From positions 1 through 32,721 of the forward strand of contig JALSSC010000074.1 of the NCBI GenBank assembly GCA_026984455.1: a DNA stretch of 32,721 bases, written 5' to 3'. The number at the start of each line of letters is the position of its first letter. The stretch's first letter is position 1. The DNA is from Chromatiaceae bacterium (GTDB lineage Bacteria > Pseudomonadota > Gammaproteobacteria > Chromatiales > Chromatiaceae). Under the pieces are notes generated by a model. That model was not told the origin of the DNA and did no database searches. It saw only the letters and a list, made by a program, of their open reading frames with translations. Shown here piece by piece: positions 1 through 7,510 of the stretch. The position numbers were made by a program, and so were the translations under genes.

Positions 1-339
1 GAACGCCTGGTCCGGGTGGAGGAGACGCTCAAGCATCAATTGATATTGATGGAGCGCGGATTCCAGCTCATGGAGAAGCGCTTCGAGGCCGTGGACAAGC
101 GCTTCGAGGCCGTGGACAAGCGCTTCGCGGAGCTCCGGGAGGACATGAACCAGCGCTTCCTGGTCGTGGACAAGCGTTTCGAGGACATGAACAAACGCTT
201 CGAGGCCATGGACAAGCGCTTCGAACACCTGACCAGGCGCATCGATCGGTTCATGTTCTGGTCCCTGGGTCTCACCTTCACCGCCTTCCTCGGGGTGATC
301 GCGGCGGTCCGCTATCTGATCCAGGCACAGGCGGGATAG
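1..339 (+). CDS. Coiled-coil protein with C-terminal membrane anchor (5' end outside window)
   Basis: The reading frame is open from the first base, so the true start probably lies outside the window; GTG at 16 is the first possible start inside it. Most of the protein is a charged helix built from near-identical seven-residue units of the type DKRFEAV/DKRFEDM, at least six in all, which predicts a parallel coiled coil. The last ~30 residues form one hydrophobic segment (WSLGLTFTAFLGVIAAVRYL), giving a tail-anchored topology. Short proteins of this design (Bdr-like repeats plus one TM helix) are common in environmental bacteria and have no agreed function. It is separated by 145 bp from the downstream operon, with no obvious functional link. 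Confident as a gene; function unknown. Confidence 0.7.
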   Translation, partial: ERLVRVEETLKHQLILMERGFQLMEKRFEAVDKRFEAVDKRFAELREDMNQRFLVVDKRFEDMNKRFEAMDKRFEHLTRRIDRFMFWSLGLTFTAFLGVIAAVRYLIQAQAG

Positions 340-484
340 TTCAACCCACTAGGCCGCTGGGCCAAATGCGGAAAATCCTCCCCGGCATACCGGCGATGCC
401 ACCGCAACCCCTTGCAAAGCGCCTCCATTTAGGCCAATCTCCCGCCCCGTTCCACCCACCCGGCCCCGCCAGGGATTACTCAAG

Positions 485-997
485 ATGTCCGACACCCCTC
501 CCGGCCTGCCCCAGTACGTGGTGGCCTTCTGCGTGAGCCTACTCCTCTGGGTGCTGCTCACCGGCACCCTGGATCCCCAAGAACTCGCCGCGGGCGGGGC
601 GGTGGCGCTCCTGGTGCCGGCCGTGGCCGGCCGACGCCTGGCGATCTTGAACGGGATGCGCCTGACCCTGGCCGCGCCCTGGCACCTGCTGCGTTACCTG
701 GCCTATTTCTGCGTGGCCCTGTTCCTGGCCAACCTGGACTTGGCGCGGCGGGTGCTCTCCCCCTCCCTGCCCCTGCATCCAGGGGTGGTGGCGGTGCGCA
801 CCGGGCTACGCTCGGACCTGGGCCGCCTGCTCCTGGCCAACAGCATCACCCTGACCCCGGGCACCCTGTCGGTGGATGTACGCGACGACCATATCCTGGT
901 GCATTGGATCGACGTCTCCCCGGGAACGGATCCGGAAGCGGCGACCCGGCGCATCGCCGCCAGTTTCGAATCCCGTATCGAGGGTTTCCTGCGATGA
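485..997 (+). CDS. MrpE/MnhE/MbhA-like cation antiporter subunit
   Basis: This 170-residue membrane protein has the family layout: N-terminal TM helices (VVAFCVSLLLWVLLTG; LLRYLAYFCVALFLANLDLARRVL) followed by a cytoplasmic domain with the typical LLANSITLTPGTLSVDV motif near residues 118-134. MrpE is a small subunit of Mrp-type Na+/H+ antiporters and the equivalent of MbhA in membrane-bound hydrogenases. It is the first gene of a nine-gene run; its TGA overlaps the next ATG (ATGA). The ATG at 485 has only a weak ribosome binding site. Identity is secure at family level. Whether it belongs to an Mrp antiporter or an Mbh-type complex is decided by the downstream genes, which favour Mbh/Mbs-like. 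Confidence 0.9.
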   Translation: MSDTPPGLPQYVVAFCVSLLLWVLLTGTLDPQELAAGGAVALLVPAVAGRRLAILNGMRLTLAAPWHLLRYLAYFCVALFLANLDLARRVLSPSLPLHPGVVAVRTGLRSDLGRLLLANSITLTPGTLSVDVRDDHILVHWIDVSPGTDPEAATRRIAASFESRIEGFLR

Positions 998-1254
998 ATC
1001 TGGCGGAACAGAGCGCGGCCCTGCTCATGGGCCTGGCGATCTTCCTGGGCCTGATCCGGATGATGGCGGGTCCCACCAATCCCGACCGCCTGGTGGCGGC
1101 CGACACCCTCACCGTCATCACCACCGTGGCCCTCACCGGCTTCGCCGCCCTGTTCGCCAGCCCCCTCTACCTGGACGTGGCCCTGATCTACGGGGTGCTG
1201 TCCTTCGTGGGGATGGTGGCCCTGGCCCGGGCGATCGAGGGCAACCGCTCATGA
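994..1254 (+). CDS. MrpF/MnhF/MbhB-like antiporter subunit
   Basis: This 86-residue protein consists of three predicted TM helices. It carries the family's signature in the first half (GLIRMMAGPTNPDRLVAADT), in which the conserved Asp of the NPDR-type motif is present. The start at 994 overlaps the mrpE stop (ATGA), showing translational coupling; a longer in-frame start at 904 would run through mrpE and is rejected. MrpF is an obligate small subunit of Mrp antiporters and of Mbh-type hydrogenase membrane arms. Confidence 0.9.
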   Translation: MNLAEQSAALLMGLAIFLGLIRMMAGPTNPDRLVAADTLTVITTVALTGFAALFASPLYLDVALIYGVLSFVGMVALARAIEGNRS

Positions 1255-1580
1255 GGGCGCTCGCGGACACCTTTCTGCTCGTCGGGGCGGCCTTCGCCTT
1301 CCTCGCTGCCCTGGGCCTGATCCGGATGCCGGACGTGTTCAACCGCATCCAGGCCGGAACCAAGGCGGCCACCCTGGGGGCCATCACCTTCCTGATCGGC
1401 GTGGGCCTTCTGCACCCCGAATGGTGGACCAAGCTGGTAGCCATCGGCGGCTTCATCCTCCTCACCAACCCGGTGAGTTCCTCGGCCCTGGCGCGTGCCT
1501 TCCTGCTGGCCGGGGTGCGGCCCTGGCACGCCCCGGGCGACCACGTCCGGGACGCCCTCCCGGGCCCAACAGAGGACTGA
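1251..1580 (+). CDS. MrpG/MnhG/MbhC-like antiporter subunit
   Basis: This 109-residue, three-TM protein has the MrpG signature LIRMPDVFNRIQAGTKAATLG around residues 24-44, followed by GAITFLIGVGL. It starts at an ATG that overlaps the mrpF stop. The C-terminal ~30 residues are polar and presumably cytoplasmic. MrpG is a small structural subunit packed with E and F; the order E-F-G is the same as mbhABC. Confidence 0.9.
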   Translation: MRALADTFLLVGAAFAFLAALGLIRMPDVFNRIQAGTKAATLGAITFLIGVGLLHPEWWTKLVAIGGFILLTNPVSSSALARAFLLAGVRPWHAPGDHVRDALPGPTED

Positions 1581-1583
1581 CTC

Positions 1584-1868
1584 ATGTATTGGATGGTCCT
1601 TTTGGTGCTGTTCGTGACCATCACCGCCGCCCTGGCAGTCCTGCTGGCGCCCAATCTGCTGGCCGCGGTGGCGGCCTCCTCCGTGGTGTCCCTGGCCTTG
1701 TCGGTGCTGTTCGTGATCCTGCGGGCGCCGGACGTGGCCCTCACCGAGGCGGCGGTGGGCGCCGGCCTGAGCGGGGTGATCCTGGCCCTGGCCCTGCGCC
1801 GGCTGGGGCTCTGGGGGTTGGGCGACGACAACCGACCCGCCCCCGCGGAGGGTTCCGGGGATGCGTAA
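1584..1868 (+). CDS. MbhD-like subunit (DUF4040, MrpA C-terminal region)
   Basis: This 94-residue protein has three predicted TM helices and the diagnostic APDVALTEAAVGAGLSGVIL motif at residues 50-69. In canonical Mrp antiporters this sequence is part of the C-terminal extension of MrpA, and in MBH complexes it is the separate subunit MbhD. Its presence as a stand-alone gene after E-F-G is an Mbh/Mbs-like trait. The conserved Glu of the TEAAVG segment is part of the ion-path region in these complexes. The stop lies 8 bp inside the next gene. Confidence 0.85.
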   Translation: MYWMVLLVLFVTITAALAVLLAPNLLAAVAASSVVSLALSVLFVILRAPDVALTEAAVGAGLSGVILALALRRLGLWGLGDDNRPAPAEGSGDA

Positions 1869-2550
1869 CCTCACCACCCTGCTGTTCGCCGCCGGACTCG
1901 GCTTCCTGCTCCTGGTCCTGGCCGCGGGCCTGCCCTACGGCCACCCGCCCATGCTGGTGGGCCAGGGCATCCTCCAGCAGGCCCCGGCCACTACCGGGGC
2001 GGCCAATATCGTCACCTCCGTGGTGCTCGCCTACCGCGGCCTCGACACCCTCGGCGAACTGTCCATTCTGTTCGCCGCCGCCGCGGGGGCCGGCCTTGTC
2101 CTGGGCGGGCACAGACGGCGACGGCGCCCCGACCCCGACGGGGGCTTCATCCTCATCGCCGGTGCCGACCTGATGTTCCCCCTGCTCCTGGTGGTGGGCC
2201 TGTACGTGATCCTGCACGGCCACCTCACCCCCGGGGGCGGCTTCCAGGGCGGGGTGATCCTGGCCGCGGCCTTCTTCCTGCCCCTCCTGGGACGTCCCCG
2301 CGAGGCCCTGGACCACACCGCCATCTCCTGGATCGAGGGCCTCGCCGGGGCCGCCTTCATCGCCATCGGCCTGTGGGCACTGTTCGCCCGGGGCGACTTC
2401 CTCGCCCCCATGCTGGGCAAGGGGGTGTTGGGCCAATTGTTCTCCGCCGGCACCCTGCCCCTGCTCTATGCCGCCGTCGGCCTGAAGGTGGGGGCCGAAC
2501 TCTCCGGGCTGCTCGCCGATCTGGCGGCCACCGAGGCCAGGGACCCATGA
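1861..2550 (+). CDS. MbhE-MbhF/MrpB-like fused subunit
   Basis: This 229-residue membrane protein has two parts. Residues ~1-80 carry the MbhE-type motif ANIVTSVVLAYRGLDTLGEL, found at the extreme C-terminus of MrpA. Residues ~95-225 are a complete MrpB/MbhF domain with the motif HGHLTPGGGFQGGVILAAAF. In Pyrococcus MBH these are separate subunits, whereas here one frame runs through both. The ATG at 1861 overlaps the preceding gene by 8 bp, and the stop overlaps the next ATG (ATGA). The arginine-rich linker (GGHRRRRRPD) between the halves is likely cytoplasmic. Confidence 0.85.
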   Translation: MRNLTTLLFAAGLGFLLLVLAAGLPYGHPPMLVGQGILQQAPATTGAANIVTSVVLAYRGLDTLGELSILFAAAAGAGLVLGGHRRRRRPDPDGGFILIAGADLMFPLLLVVGLYVILHGHLTPGGGFQGGVILAAAFFLPLLGRPREALDHTAISWIEGLAGAAFIAIGLWALFARGDFLAPMLGKGVLGQLFSAGTLPLLYAAVGLKVGAELSGLLADLAATEARDP

Positions 2551-2978
2551 CCCCTCCCCCCATCGAATTTCTGCTCTATGGCGGCGCCCTCGCCCTGGTG
2601 GCCCTGGGGTTGGCCGGCCTGGTCATGGCCCGCCACCTGTTCCGCAGCATCCTCGCCCTGGGGATCCTCGAGGCGGGGGCCAATCTGTTGCTGGTGCTGG
2701 CGGGCTACCGCGCCGGCGGGGTGGCGCCCATCCTGACCCCCGGGACCCTGGGCCAGCCCATGGTGGACCCGGTGCCCCAGGCCCTGGTCCTCACCGCCAT
2801 CGTCATCGGCGTGGGGGTGCAGGCCCTGGCGTTGGCCCTGGCCCTGCGCGTGCATCAGGCCTACGGCACCCTGGACGTGGCCGAGGTCCGGGGGCGCATG
2901 GAGGCGGACACGGACGCCGCCGCCGGACTCGAACCCGAGACCAGCCGCGACCTGCCCGCCGTGGAGCGCCCCTCGTGA
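2547..2978 (+). CDS. MrpC/MnhC/MbhG-like subunit (NuoK family)
   Basis: This 143-residue protein has three TM helices of the NuoK/MrpC fold, with the segments GANLLLVLAGY and DPVPQALVLTAIVIGVGVQA that define MrpC. A ~30-residue polar acidic tail follows. The ATG at 2547 overlaps the upstream stop; an upstream in-frame start would lie inside the previous gene. Translation ends on a GTGA overlap with the next gene, so production is presumably coupled to it. Confidence 0.9.
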   Translation: MTPPPIEFLLYGGALALVALGLAGLVMARHLFRSILALGILEAGANLLLVLAGYRAGGVAPILTPGTLGQPMVDPVPQALVLTAIVIGVGVQALALALALRVHQAYGTLDVAEVRGRMEADTDAAAGLEPETSRDLPAVERPS

Positions 2979-4420
2979 ATGCCGTCGTCCTGGCCGTCGC
3001 CCTGCCCCTGCTCGGGGCCTTCCTGACCCCCAGCCTGGCGCGCCTGTCCCTGCCCCTGGGGCGTCTCTTCGGGCCGGGCCTGCTGGCATTCTGCCTCTGG
3101 CTGCTGTGGGGGATCGCCCGGGCGCTGGGCGACGCCACGGCGGGCGTGGCCTTGGGGGGCTTCGCCCCACCCCTGGGGATCGCCTTCCATCTGGACCGCC
3201 TGGCCCTGCTCTTCGCCCTCGCCGTCCCGGCCATGGTCCTGGCCCTCTGGCCCTGGGGCGGCCGGCCGCGGGAGTGGTCGCTGACGCTGGTGTTGGCGGC
3301 CGCGGCCACGGGCCTGGCCCTCTCCGGCGACCTGTTCAACCTCTATGTGTTCTACGAACTCCTGGCGGTGGCCAGCTACGGGCTGATCGCCGCGAACCAA
3401 CGCCCCGCCGCCCAGGCCGCGGCCCTGCGCTATCTCCTCTTGAGCGCCGCCGGATCGGCCCTCGCCCTGCTCGGCATCGCCCTGGTCTATACCCAGACCG
3501 GCACCCTCAACCTGGCCCAACTCGCCCTCCTCGCCCCGGTCTCTCTGGACGGCCCCCTGGGCCTGGCGGCCTTCGCCCTCCTGCTCCTGGGGATCGGGGT
3601 CAAGGCCGAGGCCTTCCCGGTCAACACCTGGGTGCCCGAGGTCTATGCCACGGCGCCCTCCCGTCTGGCGGGGCTGCTCGCGGGACTGGTCTCGAAGCTG
3701 GCGGTGCTGGTCATCGTGCGCCTGTTGCTGGTGGTCTTCCAGCGGCCCGAGGCCACGCAACTCATGCTCGTCCTCGGTGTTCTCGGCATCGCCTGGGGCG
3801 AGCTGGCAGCCTGGCGGGCACGCGACCTGTCACGTCAGCTCGCCTGGTCCTCGGTGGGGCAACTGGGGATCGTCTTCGTGGCCTTCTCCCTGCCCGGCGA
3901 GACCGGGGTCCTGGCGGGGCTGGCGGTGGCCTTGCACCACCTGCTGGTGAAGCCGGCCCTGTTCCTGCTCGCCCGCCACTGGAACGGCGCCCTCGAAGGC
4001 CTGCGCGGGGCCGCCCGCCGCGCCCCCCTGGCAGGCGCCCTGTTCGCCCTGTTCGCCCTCTCCTTGGTGGGGGTGCCGCCCCTGCCCGGATTCTGGGCCA
4101 AGTTCGTCACCCTGAGCGGTCTGTTCGCCCAGCCCGGCCCGCTCTGTTCCCTGGCCGCGGTGGTGATCCTGACGGCCACCCTGGTGGAGGCGGCCTATCT
4201 GTTCCGCACCCTCACCCTGCTGTTTGGCCCCGGCGGGGAGGAACCCCGCATGGCCCCCCACGGGGCCCTGGATCTCGGTACCGCCACCGCCTTCGCCGGG
4301 CTGCTCCTGGCCGGGGTGATCTGGCTCCAGCCCCTGACCGGTGACCTCCACGGCATCGCCCGCCAGGCGGTGGACATGGACACCTATGTCGATACCGACC
4401 TCCCCACCCCGAGGCCCTGA
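2975..4420 (+). CDS. MrpD/MbhH-like antiporter subunit (NuoM/N family)
   Basis: This 481-residue polytopic proton/sodium antiporter subunit homologous to NuoL/M/N starts at a GTG overlapping the mrpC stop. The key charged residues of a working ion channel can be read: Glu128 in FYELLAVASY (TM5), Lys210 in GVKAEAFPVNTW (TM7), Lys241 in SKLAVLVIV (TM8), Lys326 in HHLLVKPALFLL (TM10) and Lys376 in FWAKFVTLSG (TM12). This full set suggests an active antiporter unit. It sits where mbhH/mbsH sits in archaeal operons. Confidence 0.92.
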   Translation: MNAVVLAVALPLLGAFLTPSLARLSLPLGRLFGPGLLAFCLWLLWGIARALGDATAGVALGGFAPPLGIAFHLDRLALLFALAVPAMVLALWPWGGRPREWSLTLVLAAAATGLALSGDLFNLYVFYELLAVASYGLIAANQRPAAQAAALRYLLLSAAGSALALLGIALVYTQTGTLNLAQLALLAPVSLDGPLGLAAFALLLLGIGVKAEAFPVNTWVPEVYATAPSRLAGLLAGLVSKLAVLVIVRLLLVVFQRPEATQLMLVLGVLGIAWGELAAWRARDLSRQLAWSSVGQLGIVFVAFSLPGETGVLAGLAVALHHLLVKPALFLLARHWNGALEGLRGAARRAPLAGALFALFALSLVGVPPLPGFWAKFVTLSGLFAQPGPLCSLAAVVILTATLVEAAYLFRTLTLLFGPGGEEPRMAPHGALDLGTATAFAGLLLAGVIWLQPLTGDLHGIARQAVDMDTYVDTDLPTPRP

Positions 4421-4434
4421 GGAGCCCCTTGCGC

Positions 4435-6306
4435 ATGACCCCTTTGGATACCCTGTTCATCCTCTCGGCCTGTACCCTTGCGGTGGCCTGGGCCTTCGGA
4501 CGGCGGCCCGCCGCGGGCGGCCTGATCGCGGTCCTCTACGGCGGCCAGATCCTGGCCCTGGCGAAGATGTCGGGCCTGGCCTCCGGGGCGCTGACCATGA
4601 TCGCCGCCAGCCCGAGTTTCGAGGTCCTCGGTCAGGCCCTGTCCTGGCGCTTCGACGGCCCTGCCTGGTTCTTCGCCCTCATCACCCTGGGGGCGGCCTT
4701 CGCCAGTGCCTGGTTCATGGCCGGCGAGTGGGGCGAGGGCTACCGCCGCAAGGGCGGCCGCCTGGGGCTGTTGCAGGTGGCCCTGGCACTGAACGTGAGC
4801 AGCATGTTGCTGCTCCTGGCCTCGGGTGACCTCCTGAGCCTGTTCATCGGTTGGGAACTGATGAGCTGGGCCAGCTTCCTGCTCATGCTCTCCGCCGGTG
4901 GAGTGGCGGTGCGCTGGGCCTTCAAGTACCTGATCTATGCCCTGGGCGGGGCCATGGCCCTGCTCGGCGCCCTGGCCTGGATCCATGCCCAGGCCGGATC
5001 CCTGCAATATGCGGCGGTGGCCGGCCTCTTCGCCACCCTCTCCCCGGGCCAGGCCTGGACCCTGGTGCTGGCCTTCGCCGCGGGCTTTGGGATCAAGATG
5101 GCGCTGCTGCCCTTCCATCTGTGGCAGGGTCCGGCCTATGCCGAGACCCCGGGGCCGGGCTCCGCCTTCCTCGGCGCCATCTCTTCGCGCATGGGGTTGT
5201 TCGGCATCCTGGTGGTTCTGGTGCATCTGGCGGGCCTGGACCTGCTGGACCGGCTCCTGATCCCCTTCACCCACCTCGACGCCCGCGACCTCCTGGGCTG
5301 GGTGGGGGCCTTCACCCTAATCGTGCCCACCTTCATCGCCGTGCGCCAGCACGACGCCCGGCATCTGCTCGCCTGGCACGGTATCGGCCAGGGCGGCTAC
5401 ATGCTCATCGGGGTGATGCAGGGTGACGCCCTGGGCAGTGCCGGGGGCCTGCTGCACGTGTTCAACTATGCCACCTACCAGGCCGCCCTGTTCCTGGTGG
5501 TGACCGCCGTGGTCCACCGCACCGGTACCGCCGACCTCAACAAGCTGGGCGGCCTGGTGACGCGCATGCCCCTGTCCTTCCTGGTGATGCTGGTGGGAAT
5601 CATCGGCCTGGCGGGGCTGCCGCCCATGAACGGCTTCGTCTCCAAGTGGCTCATCTACCGCGACTTGATCTCCAGCGGACGGCCCTTGATGTTCGTGGCC
5701 ACCGTGATCGGCACCCTGGGCACCATCATCTCGGTCTACAAGCTCATCCACAATACCTTCCTCGGCCAGTTGCGGATGGAGCACGAAGACATCCGGGAGG
5801 CCCCCTGGTCCATGCTCGCGCCCATGCTGGGGCTGATCGTCATCGTCTTCCTGACCGGCCTGATGCCGGGCCTGGTGCTGGACTGGATCGCCCCGGTGCA
5901 GGCGGCCCTCGGCCTCCCCGTGCTCGACCACAGCCTCGGCGGTGTGGACCTGCCCAACGGCGGTCTGGACATGCTCTGGGTGGTGGGCCTCCTGTTCGCC
6001 GGCTTCGGGGTGGGCGCCCTGCTGTTCCTGGCGGGCAACCGGCACCGCTACGTGCACCCCTTGGACAACTACGCCGGCGGCCACTTCCTCACCACCGAGG
6101 TGCGCTACCACTACAGCGACGACTTCTACCCCGGGCTGATGCACCTGATCGGCGGCTGGTACCGTGGCAGCATCCAATGGCTGGAGCGCGCCCTGGTCTC
6201 GGCGCTCGATTTCCTCGCCCAGTGGAGCCAGGCCTGGTTCCGCTCGGCCCAGCCGGCCCTGTGGCTCCTCGGGGTCACCGTATTCGCCCTCTGGTGGGTG
6301 GTCTGA
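4435..6306 (+). CDS. Second antiporter-type subunit (NuoL/HyfB/MbsH'-like)
   Basis: This 623-residue polytopic protein is a second NuoL/M/N-family member. The ATG at 4435 is preferred over TTG 4429 because GAGGAG (4419-4424) lies 10 nt upstream of it. Glu141 (GWELMSWASF), Lys221 (GIKMALLPFHLW) and Lys404 (SKWLIYRDL) are present. The TM8 position has Arg252 (SSRMGLFG) and the TM10 position has Gln349 (ATYQAALFL) where Lys is usual. The C-terminal ~120 residues carry extra hydrophobic segments and an amphipathic stretch. Two antiporter subunits in tandem recall mbsH-mbsH' of the archaeal MBS complex. The last codons abut the next ATG. Confidence 0.88.
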   Translation: MTPLDTLFILSACTLAVAWAFGRRPAAGGLIAVLYGGQILALAKMSGLASGALTMIAASPSFEVLGQALSWRFDGPAWFFALITLGAAFASAWFMAGEWGEGYRRKGGRLGLLQVALALNVSSMLLLLASGDLLSLFIGWELMSWASFLLMLSAGGVAVRWAFKYLIYALGGAMALLGALAWIHAQAGSLQYAAVAGLFATLSPGQAWTLVLAFAAGFGIKMALLPFHLWQGPAYAETPGPGSAFLGAISSRMGLFGILVVLVHLAGLDLLDRLLIPFTHLDARDLLGWVGAFTLIVPTFIAVRQHDARHLLAWHGIGQGGYMLIGVMQGDALGSAGGLLHVFNYATYQAALFLVVTAVVHRTGTADLNKLGGLVTRMPLSFLVMLVGIIGLAGLPPMNGFVSKWLIYRDLISSGRPLMFVATVIGTLGTIISVYKLIHNTFLGQLRMEHEDIREAPWSMLAPMLGLIVIVFLTGLMPGLVLDWIAPVQAALGLPVLDHSLGGVDLPNGGLDMLWVVGLLFAGFGVGALLFLAGNRHRYVHPLDNYAGGHFLTTEVRYHYSDDFYPGLMHLIGGWYRGSIQWLERALVSALDFLAQWSQAWFRSAQPALWLLGVTVFALWWVV

Positions 6307-7212
6307 ATGAACCTGACGAACCTGGCGGCCCTGGCCGCGGAACTCCTGCTCATGCCCTTGCTGGCCTTCAGCATCGGTCTGTTCCTGGTCCTGCTGATGC
6401 GCAGGATCGGCGCCCGCCTGCAGCGCCGGGTGGGTCCCCCCTTCTTCCAGCCCCTGGCCGACATCGTCAAGTTCTACGCCAAGGAGACCCAGATCTCCCA
6501 CGGCCTGATCCACGACATCGGCATCGTCATGGCCGTGGGCGGCTACGTCGCCGCCGAGGCCCTGCTGCCCATGCCGGGCATGAACGGCCTGGCGGACAAG
6601 GGCGATGTCCTGACCCTGATCTATTTCCTGATGATCCCCTCCCTGGGCCTCGCCCTGGGCGTGGGCCAGTGCGCCAACCCCAACGGCTCCATCGGCATCT
6701 CCCGCGCCCTCACCGCCATGGTGGCCTACGACATCCCCTTCGTGATCGTGATCTTCGGCGTGGCCTGGCACTATGGCACCACCAATCTGGTGGACATGAT
6801 CGCCATGCAGCAGGCCGCCGGTTGGGGCCTCTGGGACATGCCCCTACTGGCCGTGGCCGGGTTGCTCTCCCTTCAGGGGATGTTGGGCAAGCAGCCCTTC
6901 GAGATCTACGTCGCCCCCGCCGAGATCGCCACCGGCCCCATGGTGGAGATGGGGGGCAAATACATGGGCGGGCTGTTCGTGATGCAGGCCTTTCAGCTCT
7001 ACACCGCCGGCGCCCTCTACGCCACCCTGTTCCTCGGCGGCGGCGACGGCCACTGGCCCACCTTCCTGCTCCAGGTCTTCGTGGTGATGGCCATCCCCAT
7101 GTCCATCGCCTTCCAGTTTCCCCGCTACCGCACCGAGCAGATGATCTCCTGGTTCTGGCGCTGGCCGGTGGCCCTGGGGCTGGCCGGGATCGCCCTGGTA
7201 ATGCACTTCTGA
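6307..7212 (+). CDS. NuoH/MbhM-like membrane subunit
   Basis: This 301-residue protein of eight predicted TM helices belongs to the NuoH (complex I subunit 1) family, the subunit that docks the peripheral arm onto the membrane arm. The first loop reads RRVGPPFFQPLADIVKFYAK (41-59), which resembles hydrogenase-type NuoH (RxGPPFFQPLYD) more than quinone-type NuoH. The second signature, around residues 197-221, contains the acidic residues and the PMVEMGGKYMG segment seen in MbhM/HycD. The ATG at 6307 follows the previous stop directly. This is the last gene of the operon: no NuoB, NuoC/D or NuoI-like gene follows in the remaining 25 kb. Confidence 0.9.
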   Translation: MNLTNLAALAAELLLMPLLAFSIGLFLVLLMRRIGARLQRRVGPPFFQPLADIVKFYAKETQISHGLIHDIGIVMAVGGYVAAEALLPMPGMNGLADKGDVLTLIYFLMIPSLGLALGVGQCANPNGSIGISRALTAMVAYDIPFVIVIFGVAWHYGTTNLVDMIAMQQAAGWGLWDMPLLAVAGLLSLQGMLGKQPFEIYVAPAEIATGPMVEMGGKYMGGLFVMQAFQLYTAGALYATLFLGGGDGHWPTFLLQVFVVMAIPMSIAFQFPRYRTEQMISWFWRWPVALGLAGIALVMHF

Positions 7213-7299
7213 AGGATATGTCGCATCGGGCCCGTGATGGCTTCCCCACCCGCCGCGGGAGGCACAGGGACCAGCACTCGAACCACTTCCCCGCATCCG

Positions 7300-7316
7300 T
7301 GTCCGGAATTTTTACA
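7300..7316 (+). promoter_or_regulatory. Candidate enhancer (activator) site upstream of PEP-CTERM gene
   Basis: TGTCCGGAATTTTTACA has TGT and ACA ends in an imperfect dyad. It lies 75 bp upstream of the -24 element of the sigma-54 promoter candidate at 7391, a normal distance for a bacterial enhancer-binding protein. PEP-CTERM genes are often controlled by the PrsK/PrsR two-component system with a sigma-54 partner. Assigning this site to PrsR is inference from position and form. Confidence 0.4.
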
Positions 7317-7390
7317 ATACCGCTGCCGGAGCCCATCGAGGACGCCCTGGCCAAGGGATAATCAACTTATAAATCAACCTGTTAGGATTA

Positions 7391-7406
7391 TTGGCCCGAC
7401 TTATGC
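7391..7406 (+). promoter_or_regulatory. Sigma-54 (RpoN) -24/-12 promoter candidate
   Basis: TTGGCCCGACTTATGC matches the sigma-54 consensus TGGCACG-N4-TTGC at the key places: the GG of the -24 box and the GC of the -12 box are separated by exactly 10 bases. Transcription would start near 7418, leaving a leader of about 90 nt before the ATG at 7511. Confidence 0.55.
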
Positions 7407-7510
7407 CTCAATAACCGTATCACCTCCGATGCCGTGGTTCGTGTGCAGGACACCCGGCATCGCAGGGCACCGGGGGTCACTTATCGTCTGTGGTTCTAGA
7501 GGAATTCGTC

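Noticed and set aside
61..235. Short tandem DNA repeats as a non-coding array
   Set aside because: The repeats are in frame and encode the DKRFE heptads of a coiled-coil protein.
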